Positions 19,540-27,381 of a stretch of DNA of 64,000 nucleotides are shown in pieces (position 1 is the first letter of the stretch; each line of letters begins with the position of its first letter). The stretch is taken from contig CAJTIY010000001.1 in NCBI GenBank assembly GCA_910576555.1, forward strand, positions 434,001 to 498,000, given 5' to 3'. This stretch comes from an uncultured Alistipes sp. (GTDB lineage Bacteria; Bacteroidota; Bacteroidia; Bacteroidales; Rikenellaceae). The notes beneath the pieces are model-generated. The model saw nothing but the letters and a program-made list of their open reading frames with translations. It had not been told where the DNA came from and made no database searches. A program made the translations under genes and the position numbers.

Positions 19540-20646
19540 ATGTACAGCTACGACAATCGGGTGGTGATCACCCTCGACGCCGGCGGTACGAACTTCGTGT
19601 TCGGCGCCATGCAGGCCAACAAGTTCATCGTCGACCCGATCACGATGCCTTCGAACGCCCAAGATCTGGACAAATGCCTCCAGACGATGGTGGAAGGATT
19701 CCGCCGGATCATCGCACGGCTGGAGACGAAACCCGTGGCGATCAGCTTCGCCTTCCCCGGTCCGGCCGACTATCCCAACGGCATCATCGGAGGCTACCTC
19801 CCGAACTTCCCCTCGTTCCGCGACGGCGTAGCGCTGGGCCCCTTCCTCGAATACACGTTCGGCATCCCGGTCTTCATCAACAACGACGGCGACCTGTTCG
19901 CCTACGGCGAGGCACTCGGCGGCATCCTGCCCGAAGTCAACGCCAAGCTGGAGAAGATGGGCAGCTCGAAGAAGTACCGCAACCTCGTGGGCTACACCTT
20001 CGGCACGGGCTTCGGCGTCGGCATGGTGGTCGACAACCGCCTCAACCGCGGCGACAACTCCTGCGTGGAGACCTTCTGCCTGCGCCACAAGAAGATGCCC
20101 GAAGTGATCGTTGAGGAGGGCGTGGCCGTGCGCGCCGTGAAGCGCGTCTACGGCGAAGCGTCGGGCGACCGCGACCACACGTTCGAACCGAAGGATATCT
20201 GCGAGATCGCCGACGGCAAGCGTCCGGGCGACGTCGAGGCGGCCAAGAAGGCCTTCGCCGAGCTGGGCGAGATCGCCGGCGACGCGATGGCGACGGCCGT
20301 GACGCTGGTCGACGGCCTGATCGTCATCGGCGGCGGCATCACGGCGGCCCGCAAATACATCATGCCGAGCCTGCTCGCCGAGCTACGCGCCAAGATGCGC
20401 CAGCTCAACGGCGACGAGCTGAACCGCGTGCAGATGAACGTCTACGATCTGGACGACGAGGAGCAGTTCCGCGAATTCGCCAAAGGCGACCAGCGCACGC
20501 TCAAGGTCTACGGCACGGACCGCTACGTGGCCTACGACCCCCAGAAGCGCATCGGCATCGCCATCTCGAAACTGGGCGCCAGCCGCGCCATCTCGGTGGG
20601 CGCCTACGCCTTCGCCTTGAGCCAGCTCGACGCACAGGAGAAATAA
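19540..20646 (+). CDS. ROK-family sugar kinase (glucokinase-like)
   Basis: 368 residues. The phosphate-1 motif LDAGGTNFVFGAM is at 10-22, the central motif NNDGDLFAYGEAL with the presumed catalytic Asp near 122, the phosphate-2 motif TFGTGFGVGM near 155, and the adenosine motif VIGGGITAA near 265. It probably phosphorylates a hexose or N-acetylhexosamine in the cytoplasm. The usual ROK CxCGxxGCxE zinc motif is absent; the region reads NSCVETFCLRHKK. It is therefore a divergent subfamily and the substrate is uncertain. It is not in an operon with manA, from which a broken gene separates it. Confidence 0.85.
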   Translation: MYSYDNRVVITLDAGGTNFVFGAMQANKFIVDPITMPSNAQDLDKCLQTMVEGFRRIIARLETKPVAISFAFPGPADYPNGIIGGYLPNFPSFRDGVALGPFLEYTFGIPVFINNDGDLFAYGEALGGILPEVNAKLEKMGSSKKYRNLVGYTFGTGFGVGMVVDNRLNRGDNSCVETFCLRHKKMPEVIVEEGVAVRAVKRVYGEASGDRDHTFEPKDICEIADGKRPGDVEAAKKAFAELGEIAGDAMATAVTLVDGLIVIGGGITAARKYIMPSLLAELRAKMRQLNGDELNRVQMNVYDLDDEEQFREFAKGDQRTLKVYGTDRYVAYDPQKRIGIAISKLGASRAISVGAYAFALSQLDAQEK

Positions 20647-20656
20647 TCCGCAGCGC

Positions 20657-20684
20657 GCAGCCAGCCCGAAAGTGGGCTGGCTGC
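20657..20684 (+). terminator. strong hairpin after the ROK kinase
   Basis: An 11-bp perfect stem (gcagccagccc/gggctggctgc) with a 6-base loop, 10 bases after the stop. There is no T-run, so it is a weak terminator or a 3' end stabiliser. Confidence 0.6.
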
Positions 20685-20717
20685 CGCACATCGGCCGCAA
20701 ATCGTAAATCGACGTTG

Positions 20718-21110
20718 ATGGAAGCAAAAGACAAAAGGGAGCTATTCGAACACGAATACGTCCGCATTTACGCGAACGGATAAGGGAATATCGTCCTATA
20801 CTTCGAAAACGAAAACGAGAAGCCGCTCGCCGTAGGCCGGAAAATGAACGAGATCGACGAAAAGGCGTATATGAACGGCTACAACTGGGATGCCTTCTTC
20901 GATTACTACCTCGCAGAACACGCAGCGGATATTTCGGAAAGCATGGAAAGCGACCCGGAAGCCGGCTCCTACGTCGCCTATTTCGAGGATACCGAAGAGA
21001 ACGAACGAAAGGCCGAACGCTTCGCCCGGATCATCGTCTCCCTGATCGACAACGAAGAAGAAATATACCGGATTCTCCGGGAGAAGGGCGGGGAGATCGA
21101 GTGGGACTGA
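20718..21110 (+). pseudogene. Imm51-like immunity protein gene with an in-frame stop
   Basis: A frame from ATG 20718 reads MEAKDKRELFEHEYVRIYANG, then TAA at 20781-20783, then continues in the same frame as GNIVLYFENENEKPLAVGRK into 88 further codons from Met 20844 (MNEIDEKAYMNGYNWDAFFDYYL ending GGEIEWD). The downstream half has the features I recall for immunity protein 51: NGYNWDAFFDYYL, DPEAGSYVAYF, and IIVSLIDNEEEIY. The N-terminal strand is cut off by the nonsense codon. A downstream start could still give a shortened product. No toxin gene is adjacent, so it is an orphan. The family call is from motif memory. Confidence 0.65.
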
Positions 21111-21226
21111 CCATTGGCCCGAATCGGAATCATGCGGACGACACGCAGATAAGCGCTCCGAACGGAACGCGATCCGCAGCCCCTCCGCCGCAAGGAAGCA
21201 TACGAAACAAACAAGAACATAGAACC

Positions 21227-22192
21227 ATGTACAAATTCAGACCCATCCTTAAATCGACGATCTGGGGCGGTGAGAAGATCGCCCCCTACAAGCGGATCGC
21301 CACCGAGCAGACGCAGATCGGCGAGAGCTGGGAGCTCTCGGGCGTCAAGGGCAACGAGTCGATCGTCGCCGAAGGCCCCGACGCCGGGAAGTCGCTGCCC
21401 GAGCTGATCGCCCGCGACGGCGCGAAGCTGCTGGGCGCAGCCAACGCCGAACGCTTCGGCGCCGAGTTCCCGCTGCTCATCAAATTCATCGACGCCCGTC
21501 AGGACCTTTCGATCCAAGTCCACCCGAACGACGAGCTGGCGTGGGAGCGCCACCGCTCGAAGGGCAAGACCGAGATGTGGTACGTCGTAGCGGCCGACAA
21601 AGGCGCCCACCTGCGTTCGGGCTTCGCCGAGCAGGTGACTCCCGAGCAGTACGCCGCGAGCGTCGCCGACAACACGATCACCGATCTGCTGGCCGACTAC
21701 GCCATCGCTCCGGGCGATGTCTTCTTCCTGCCGGCAGGCCGCATCCACGCCATCTGCACGGGCTGCTTCGTGGCCGAGATCCAGCAGACGTCGGACATCA
21801 CCTACCGCATCTACGACTACGGCCGCGTGGGCGCCGACGGCAAAACCCGCGAGCTGCACACCGAGCTGGCGAAGGATGCCATCGACTACACCGTGCTGCC
21901 CGACTACCGCACCCGCTATGCCGCGGCGAAGGACACCGAAGTCGAGCTGGTGTCGTGCCCCTACTTCGACACGTCGCTCTATGACCTCACGCAGGAGCAT
22001 GCGCTCGACCTCGCGGCACTCGATTCGTTCGTCGTCGTGATCTGCATGGAGGGCCGCGGCACGCTCGTCGACGACCGCGGCGAGACCGTCGCCGTACATC
22101 AGGGCGAAACGGTGCTGGTTCCCGCCTCGACGCAGGGGCTGCGCTTCGTACCCGAAGGGAGCATGAAGCTGCTCACGAGCTGCATACGCTGA
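21227..22192 (+). CDS. manA: mannose-6-phosphate isomerase (type I, zinc)
   Basis: Interconverts mannose 6-phosphate and fructose 6-phosphate. 321 residues from ATG 21227 (MYKFRPILKSTIWGGEKIAPYK), the short Bacteroidetes/Firmicutes-type enzyme. Zinc ligands lie in IQVHPNDELAW near 92 and the E-x-W segment KTEMWYVV near 112; LPAGRIHAICTG near 170 is the second metal/active-site motif. The cupin C-terminus includes EGRGTLVDD. A longer in-frame start at 21101 is disfavoured. A terminator follows 19 bases after the stop. It could process mannose from N-glycans or supply GDP-mannose. Confidence 0.94.
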   Translation: MYKFRPILKSTIWGGEKIAPYKRIATEQTQIGESWELSGVKGNESIVAEGPDAGKSLPELIARDGAKLLGAANAERFGAEFPLLIKFIDARQDLSIQVHPNDELAWERHRSKGKTEMWYVVAADKGAHLRSGFAEQVTPEQYAASVADNTITDLLADYAIAPGDVFFLPAGRIHAICTGCFVAEIQQTSDITYRIYDYGRVGADGKTRELHTELAKDAIDYTVLPDYRTRYAAAKDTEVELVSCPYFDTSLYDLTQEHALDLAALDSFVVVICMEGRGTLVDDRGETVAVHQGETVLVPASTQGLRFVPEGSMKLLTSCIR

Positions 22193-22211
22193 CACGCATG
22201 CGCGACGCAAA

Positions 22212-22242
22212 AACCTGCCGGAACGATCCGGCAGGTTTTTTT
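22212..22242 (+). terminator. intrinsic terminator of manA
   Basis: An 11-bp stem (aacctgccgga/tccggcaggtt) with a 4-base loop, followed by T7. Confidence 0.95.
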
Positions 22243-22277
22243 CGACCCGAACATTTGCCGTTCTGCATTCTTTTCGC

Positions 22278-22285
22278 TACCTTTG
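22278..22285 (+). promoter_or_regulatory. promoter -7 box of the amino-sugar operon
   Basis: TACCTTTG. It ends two bases before an in-frame ATG at 22287, so that ATG would precede or coincide with the transcription start. This supports ATG 22311 as the real start of the kinase gene. Confidence 0.7.
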
Positions 22286-22310
22286 AATGAAAATTCGGCC
22301 TCGAACAACC

Positions 22311-23408
22311 ATGACTGCACAATTGCGCGACATCGCATCGGCCTTCGCATTCGACGGAACCATCGACGCCATCGAGGCGTTGGGCGAAGGGTTCATCAAC
22401 GACACGTTCGTCGTTCGCACGGCCGGCGACGCCCCGGACTACATCCTCCAGCGCAAGAACCGCCATGTCTTCCCCGACGTTCCGGCGATGATGGAGAACA
22501 TCCGCAAGGTCACGGAGCATATCCGCCGGCGCGTCGCAGCCGAAGGCGGCGATCCCAACCGCGAGGCGATGACCGTCATCCCGACCCGCGACGGAGCGCT
22601 CTACCACCGCGACGAGGCGGGCGAATACTGGGCCGCGACGCGCTTCATCGAGGGCGCCGTGACCTACGACCGGGCCGACACCGAGGAGCTGGCCCGCAAG
22701 GGCGGCGAGGGCATCGGACGTTTTCAGGCCCAGCTGGCCGACTTCACCGAGCCGCTCGCCGAAACCATTCGCGGCTTCCACGACATCCGCCACCGCTTCG
22801 CACAATGGGACGAAGCCCTGCGCCGAGACGCCGCGGGCCGCGTCGGATCGCTCGCCGCGGAGATCGCCTTCATCGAGGCGCGCCGCGAGGAGATGCTCGC
22901 ATTCAAGCGCCTCGTCGAGGAGGGAACGATTCCCGTGCGCGTCACGCACAACGACACGAAGATCGCCAACATCCTCTTCGACGGCGAAGGCCGCGTCCTC
23001 TGCGCCATCGACCTCGACACGGTGATGAACGCCCCGGCGCTCAACGACTTCGGCGACGCCATCCGCACCTTCGCCAACACGGGTGCCGAGGACGATCCGG
23101 AACCCGGCCGCGTCGGACTGTCGCTCGGCATGTTCCGGGCCTACGCCGAGGGCTACCTCTCGCAGCAGGCCCGGCAGCTCACGCAGGCGGAGATCGACCA
23201 TCTGGCCTTCTCGGCCCGCTACATCACCTTCGAACAGGTCCTCCGCTTCCTGATGGACTACATCGACGGCGACACCTACTACAAGATCAGATATCCCGAC
23301 CACAACCTCGTCCGCACGCACGCCCAGCAGCGTCTGCTGGAGAGCATGGAGGAGCAGTACGACGCCATGCGCGCAATCGTACGCGAAGTGGCGGCCGCAT
23401 ACCGATAG
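22311..23408 (+). CDS. aminoglycoside-phosphotransferase-fold sugar kinase (N-acetylhexosamine 1-kinase-like)
   Basis: 365 residues. Nucleotide-binding N-lobe (GEGFINDTFVVRT near 24-36, ILQRKN near 46-51). Catalytic loop VTHNDTKIANILFD near 205-218, and metal-binding AIDLDTVMNAP near 226. These match the NahK pattern (HND/DLDT) better than an antibiotic kinase. NahK phosphorylates GlcNAc or GalNAc at C1. Its place ahead of a CBM9-like protein and two NagB proteins supports an amino-sugar role. The next gene begins 3 bases after its stop. Confidence 0.78.
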   Translation: MTAQLRDIASAFAFDGTIDAIEALGEGFINDTFVVRTAGDAPDYILQRKNRHVFPDVPAMMENIRKVTEHIRRRVAAEGGDPNREAMTVIPTRDGALYHRDEAGEYWAATRFIEGAVTYDRADTEELARKGGEGIGRFQAQLADFTEPLAETIRGFHDIRHRFAQWDEALRRDAAGRVGSLAAEIAFIEARREEMLAFKRLVEEGTIPVRVTHNDTKIANILFDGEGRVLCAIDLDTVMNAPALNDFGDAIRTFANTGAEDDPEPGRVGLSLGMFRAYAEGYLSQQARQLTQAEIDHLAFSARYITFEQVLRFLMDYIDGDTYYKIRYPDHNLVRTHAQQRLLESMEEQYDAMRAIVREVAAAYR

Positions 23409-23411
23409 ACT

Positions 23412-24053
23412 ATGGAGATTCGCAGATTCGCGGGCCTCGACCCGCAGGACACGGCCGCGGTGGAGGCGGCATTCGCCTCGATCGAGCCGCAGGCGATCGC
23501 CTGCAACAACTGGGAGGCGGAGTACCCCTATGCCCCGCAGGTCGCCTTCCGCATGTTCCACACGGGAGCGTGGCTCCTGCTGCGCTTCGACGTGGAGGAG
23601 CGCTACACCGCGGCGAAGGTCGCCGAGGACAACGGCCGGGTCTGGACCGACTCGTGCGTCGAATTCTTCCTCGAGCTCGACGACCGCGGCTACTACAACT
23701 TCGAGACGACCTGCATCGGCCGCATGCTGCTGGGCTTCCGCAAGACCCACGCCGACGCGGTGCACGCTCCGGCGGAGATCATGCGGCAGATCCGCCGCAC
23801 GCCGACGCTCGACACGGAGCCCTTCGCCGAACGCGCGGGCGACAACCGCTGGCAGATGACGCTCGCCATCCCCCCGACGGCCCTCTTCCGCCACGAACTC
23901 GCCACGTGGGACGGCCTGCGGGCCCGCATGAACCTCTACAAGTGCGGCGACGACCTCTCGCACCCCCACTTCCTCTCGTGGCAGCCCATCGAGGCGTCGA
24001 AACCCAACTTCCATCTGCCGGCGTTTTTCGCGGCGGCGGAGTTCGAACGATAA
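23412..24053 (+). CDS. carbohydrate-binding family 9-like protein (CBM9_2/DOMON type)
   Basis: 213 residues with no signal peptide, so apparently cytoplasmic. Beta-sandwich features of the family are visible: ACNNWEAEYPYAPQVAFRMF near 36-55, YTAAKVAEDNGRVWTDSCVEFFLEL near 65-92, YYNFETTCIGRMLLGFRK near 97-114, and a C-terminal FLSWQPIEASKPNFH. In Bacteroidetes such proteins occur alone beside sugar-metabolism genes; their role is not established. It is tightly linked to the kinase (3-base gap), with 66 bases before the NagB fusion. Confidence 0.82.
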   Translation: MEIRRFAGLDPQDTAAVEAAFASIEPQAIACNNWEAEYPYAPQVAFRMFHTGAWLLLRFDVEERYTAAKVAEDNGRVWTDSCVEFFLELDDRGYYNFETTCIGRMLLGFRKTHADAVHAPAEIMRQIRRTPTLDTEPFAERAGDNRWQMTLAIPPTALFRHELATWDGLRARMNLYKCGDDLSHPHFLSWQPIEASKPNFHLPAFFAAAEFER

Positions 24054-24119
24054 GGTACGACGCTCTGGGGCGTCGTCCGAACGACCGGACATGAACGACG
24101 ATAAATTACCATACATACC

Positions 24120-26057
24120 ATGAACAACAAGTATTCGCTTCCCAAAGACGGCGGGCTGATCGCCGAATCGGCACCGCGCGACATCATCCATCGTTACGAA
24201 AAGATCCTCACGCGGGTCTACGAGAACGAGAATCAGGGCGTGCAGTACGTGGCCGACACCATCGTCGAGGCCATCCGCGGCTACGCCGGAGCCCATGCCG
24301 ACGAGCAGGCCCGGCCCTTCGTACTGGGCCTTACGACGGGCCGCACGCCGCTGGAGCTCTACGCCGAGCTGGTGAAACGCCACAAGGAGGGCGCCGTGTC
24401 GTTCCGCGACGTGGCCGTCTACAGCCTCGACGAGTTCTACCCCATCGACTCGACCGAGCAGCAGAGCCGCAACTACCGCATCCACGAGGATTTCCTCAAC
24501 CACATCGACATCCGTCCCGAGAACATCCACATCCCCGACGGTACGATTCCGGCGGAGCGCATCTCGGAGTACTGCGCGGCCTACGACCGCGCGATCGAAA
24601 AGATCGACCTGATGATCATGGGTGTCGGCGAGGACGGACAGATCGGCTTCAACGAGCCGGGCTCCTACGTCAAGTCGCGCACGCGCCTCGTACAGCTCAC
24701 GCACAACACCCGCAAGGTGCAGTCGGGCGCCTTCTTCGGACTCGAGAACACCCCCAAGATGGCCATCACGATGGGTATCGACACGATCATGCGCGCCAAA
24801 CGGATCATCCTGATGGCGTGGGGCGAGGACAAGGCCCGCATCGTGCAGCGGGTGGTCGAGGGCGAAATCGCCGGACAGGTGCCGGCTTCGTACCTGCAGG
24901 CCCACGCCGATATCGAGGTGGTGGTCGACGAGAACGCCGCACAGCTGCTCACGCGCGAGCAGGCTCCGTGGCTGGTCGGCCCCTGCCGCTGGACCCCGAA
25001 ATTCATCCGCAAGGCCGTGGTATGGCTCTGCGGCGTGGTGGACAAACCCATCCTGAAACTCACCTATAAGGACTACATCGAGAATTCGCTCGGCGAGCTG
25101 CTCGAGCAGGGCCGCACGTTCGACCGTATCAACATCGACGTCTTCAACGACCTGCAGCACACCATCTCGGGATGGCCGGGCGGCAAACCCAATGCCGACG
25201 ACTCGACGCGTCCCGTGCCGTCGACGCCCTACCCCAAGCGCGTGGTGATCTTCTCGCCCCACCCCGACGACGACGTGATCTCGATGGGCGGTACGTTCAT
25301 CCGCCTCGTGCAGCAGGGCCACGACGTGCATGTGGCCTACGAGACCTCGGGCAACGTCGCCGTACATGACGACGTGGTGCTCCAGCACCTCGACACGGCG
25401 CGCGAGCTGGGCTTCGGCGACCGCTTCGACGAGGGCAAGGCCATCATCGCCGGCAAAAAGAAGGGTGAACCCGAACCGCGTGCGCTGCTCGACCTCAAGG
25501 GTGCGATCCGCCGCGCCGAGGCGCGTGCCGCCGTACGATCGTTCGGCCTCAACCCCGACACCAACGCCCACTTCCTCAACCTGCCGTTCTACGAGACGGG
25601 CGGCATCAAGAAGGGCCAGCTCACACAGGCCGACGTCGACATCATCGTCGACCTCCTGCGCAAGGTGAAGCCGCAGCAGATCTACGCCGCCGGCGACCTC
25701 GCCGACCCGCACGGCACGCACCGCGTCTGCACGGAGGCCGTGCTGGCGGCCGTCGACGTCGTGAAGGACGAGGAGTGGATGAAGGACTGCCACCTGTGGC
25801 TCTACCGCGGCGCTTGGATGGAGTGGGATCTCGGCATGGTCGACATGGCGGTGCCCCTCTCGCCCGACGAGCTGATCATGAAGCGCCACGCCATCTACCG
25901 CCACCTCTCGCAGAAGGACATCGTGCCCTTCCCGGGCAGCGATCCCCGCGAGTTCTGGCAGCGCGCCGAGGAGCGCACGCAGAACACCGCGCACCTCTAT
26001 GACAAGCTCGGCATGGCCGAATATCAGGCGATCGAGGTATTCGTGCGGATGTTCTGA
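24120..26057 (+). CDS. glucosamine-6-phosphate deaminase-like / PIG-L deacetylase-like fusion
   Basis: 645 residues, two domains. Residues 20-290 are NagB-like (LGLTTGRTPLELYAELV, YSLDEFYPI, GVGEDGQIGFNEPGS). Residues 370-640 are PIG-L/LmbE-like, with metal motif FSPHPDDDVISMGG near 375-388 and DPHGTHRVC near 530. PIG-L enzymes de-N-acetylate GlcNAc derivatives, so the fusion could join deacetylation and deamination. In the NagB active site the His that opens the sugar ring (His143 in E. coli, from D-G-H) is Gln174 here, while Asp172 and Glu179 are kept. The codon is CAG at 24639-24641. The true NagB at 26189 keeps His. Activity of this copy may be altered or lost. Confidence 0.9.
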   Translation: MNNKYSLPKDGGLIAESAPRDIIHRYEKILTRVYENENQGVQYVADTIVEAIRGYAGAHADEQARPFVLGLTTGRTPLELYAELVKRHKEGAVSFRDVAVYSLDEFYPIDSTEQQSRNYRIHEDFLNHIDIRPENIHIPDGTIPAERISEYCAAYDRAIEKIDLMIMGVGEDGQIGFNEPGSYVKSRTRLVQLTHNTRKVQSGAFFGLENTPKMAITMGIDTIMRAKRIILMAWGEDKARIVQRVVEGEIAGQVPASYLQAHADIEVVVDENAAQLLTREQAPWLVGPCRWTPKFIRKAVVWLCGVVDKPILKLTYKDYIENSLGELLEQGRTFDRINIDVFNDLQHTISGWPGGKPNADDSTRPVPSTPYPKRVVIFSPHPDDDVISMGGTFIRLVQQGHDVHVAYETSGNVAVHDDVVLQHLDTARELGFGDRFDEGKAIIAGKKKGEPEPRALLDLKGAIRRAEARAAVRSFGLNPDTNAHFLNLPFYETGGIKKGQLTQADVDIIVDLLRKVKPQQIYAAGDLADPHGTHRVCTEAVLAAVDVVKDEEWMKDCHLWLYRGAWMEWDLGMVDMAVPLSPDELIMKRHAIYRHLSQKDIVPFPGSDPREFWQRAEERTQNTAHLYDKLGMAEYQAIEVFVRMF

Positions 26058-26073
26058 CACCCGAAGCATCGGA

Positions 26074-26097
26074 CTCCCTCCCCGTGCGGGGAGGGAG
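26074..26097 (+). repeat. intercistronic hairpin between the two nagB genes
   Basis: A perfect 10-bp stem (ctccctcccc/ggggagggag) with a 4-base loop, 17 bases after the fusion-gene stop and without a T-run. It could stabilise or attenuate the transcript between the fusion and nagB. Confidence 0.65.
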
Positions 26098-26188
26098 CGT
26101 TCCGAACCCGCAGCCGTACCGCCGCCCGCCGGGGCTTACCAGCTCCGTTCGCAAACCCGTAACCGAATAACCCTTTAAAAACAAAAAC

Positions 26189-26983
26189 ATGCGTCTCATC
26201 ATCGAAGATACCCCGCAGCAGGTCGCCCGTTGGGCCGCCGACTACATCATCCGTCAGATCAAGGCCAAAGAGCAGCACACCGCCTCGCCCTTCGTGCTGG
26301 GCCTGCCCACCGGCTCGACGCCGCTGGAGACCTACAAGGAGCTGATCCGCCGCCACAAGGCGGGCGAAGTGTCGTTCCGCAACGTCATCACCTTCAACAT
26401 GGACGAGTACGTAGGTCTGCCGCAGGAGCACCCCGAGAGCTACCACTCGTTCATGTGGCAGAACTTCTTCCGCCACATCGACATCCGCCCCGAGAACGTC
26501 AACATCCTCGACGGCAATGCCGAGGACCTCGTGAAGGAGTGCGCCGACTACGAGGCGCGCATCGTCGAGGCGGGCGGCATCGACCTGTTCATGGGCGGCG
26601 TCGGCGAGGACGGCCACATCGCCTTCAACGAGCCCTTCTCGTCGCTCAACTCGCGCACCCGCATGAAGACCCTCACGCAGGACACCATTCAGGTCAACGC
26701 ACGTTTCTTCGGCGGCGACATCTCGCTCGTGCCGAAGACCGCGCTGACGGTCGGCGTGGGTACGGTGCTCTCGTCGAAAAAGGTACTGATACTCGCCACG
26801 GGGCACAAGAAGGCCCGCGCCGTGCGTCACGGCGTCGAGGGTGCCTACAACCACCAGTGGACCATCTCGGCCCTGCAGGTACACCCCAACGGCATCCTCG
26901 TGTGCGACGATCCGGCCGCCGAGGAGCTGCGCGTGTCGACCTACCGCTACTTCAAGGATATCGAACGGGAGAACCTGATCTAA
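26189..26983 (+). CDS. nagB: glucosamine-6-phosphate deaminase
   Basis: Converts glucosamine 6-phosphate to fructose 6-phosphate and ammonia. 264 residues, the standard length. LPTGSTPLETYKEL near 35-48, NMDEYVGL near 70-77 (catalytic Asp), and GGVGEDGHIAFNEP near 135-148 with the full Asp-His-Glu set. The C-terminal ATGHKKA segment is the allosteric-site region. It lies 131 bases after the NagB/PIG-L fusion. A strong terminator follows 22 bases after the stop, closing the operon. Confidence 0.97.
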   Translation: MRLIIEDTPQQVARWAADYIIRQIKAKEQHTASPFVLGLPTGSTPLETYKELIRRHKAGEVSFRNVITFNMDEYVGLPQEHPESYHSFMWQNFFRHIDIRPENVNILDGNAEDLVKECADYEARIVEAGGIDLFMGGVGEDGHIAFNEPFSSLNSRTRMKTLTQDTIQVNARFFGGDISLVPKTALTVGVGTVLSSKKVLILATGHKKARAVRHGVEGAYNHQWTISALQVHPNGILVCDDPAAEELRVSTYRYFKDIERENLI

Positions 26984-27005
26984 AGGGAAGGACTTCCCTC
27001 GAAGG

Positions 27006-27042
27006 AAATACCTCCGCGAAACGATCGCGGGGGTATTTTTCG
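27006..27042 (+). terminator. intrinsic terminator of nagB
   Basis: A 14-bp stem (27006-27019 / 27025-27038) with a 5-base loop, ending in T5. Confidence 0.93.
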
Positions 27043-27381
27043 TGTCGGAACGGCTGCGGCCCGTCGACCCGATGCAATCAGCGCGACGCAGCAGCCGCAC
27101 CGCAATCACCGCGGCACGATCGCCTCGCCGCTGTTACTGCAACGCCCGAGCGCCCGTCCATGTCGGGAAAAAGCCGCAGCGGCGAAAGGGCGGCGAAGGG
27201 ACACCGATGCCTCGCATACGCCGCAGCAGCGCCCCGCAGACACGAAAGCCCCGCAGAACAAGGCAGGTTCTGCGGGGACTTCCTCCGGGCAAAGGACTAA
27301 TCTCTCTATGGCAGGCCCGGATCGATCGGAAAGGCGTCAAGCAGCACGCACGCCCCGTAAAGCGTGCGCCGCCGAGTTTGT
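27043..27381. other. intergenic region between convergent nagB and btuG-like genes
   Basis: About 340 bases. It contains an 11-bp hairpin at about 27249-27276 (ccccgcagaac/gttctgcgggg). On the minus strand this is followed by CTTTCG, so it may end the btuG-like transcript. No gene is supported. Confidence 0.5.

Noticed and set aside
22311..23408. Antibiotic (aminoglycoside) resistance kinase
   Set aside because: The catalytic loop HNDTKIANILFD and DLDT fit N-acetylhexosamine kinases, and the neighbours are amino-sugar genes.
22173..26069. 1298-codon open frame on the minus strand opposite the amino-sugar operon
   Set aside because: Antisense to the NahK-like, CBM9-like and NagB/PIG-L genes, which have catalytic motifs; no promoter, signal or domain on the minus strand.
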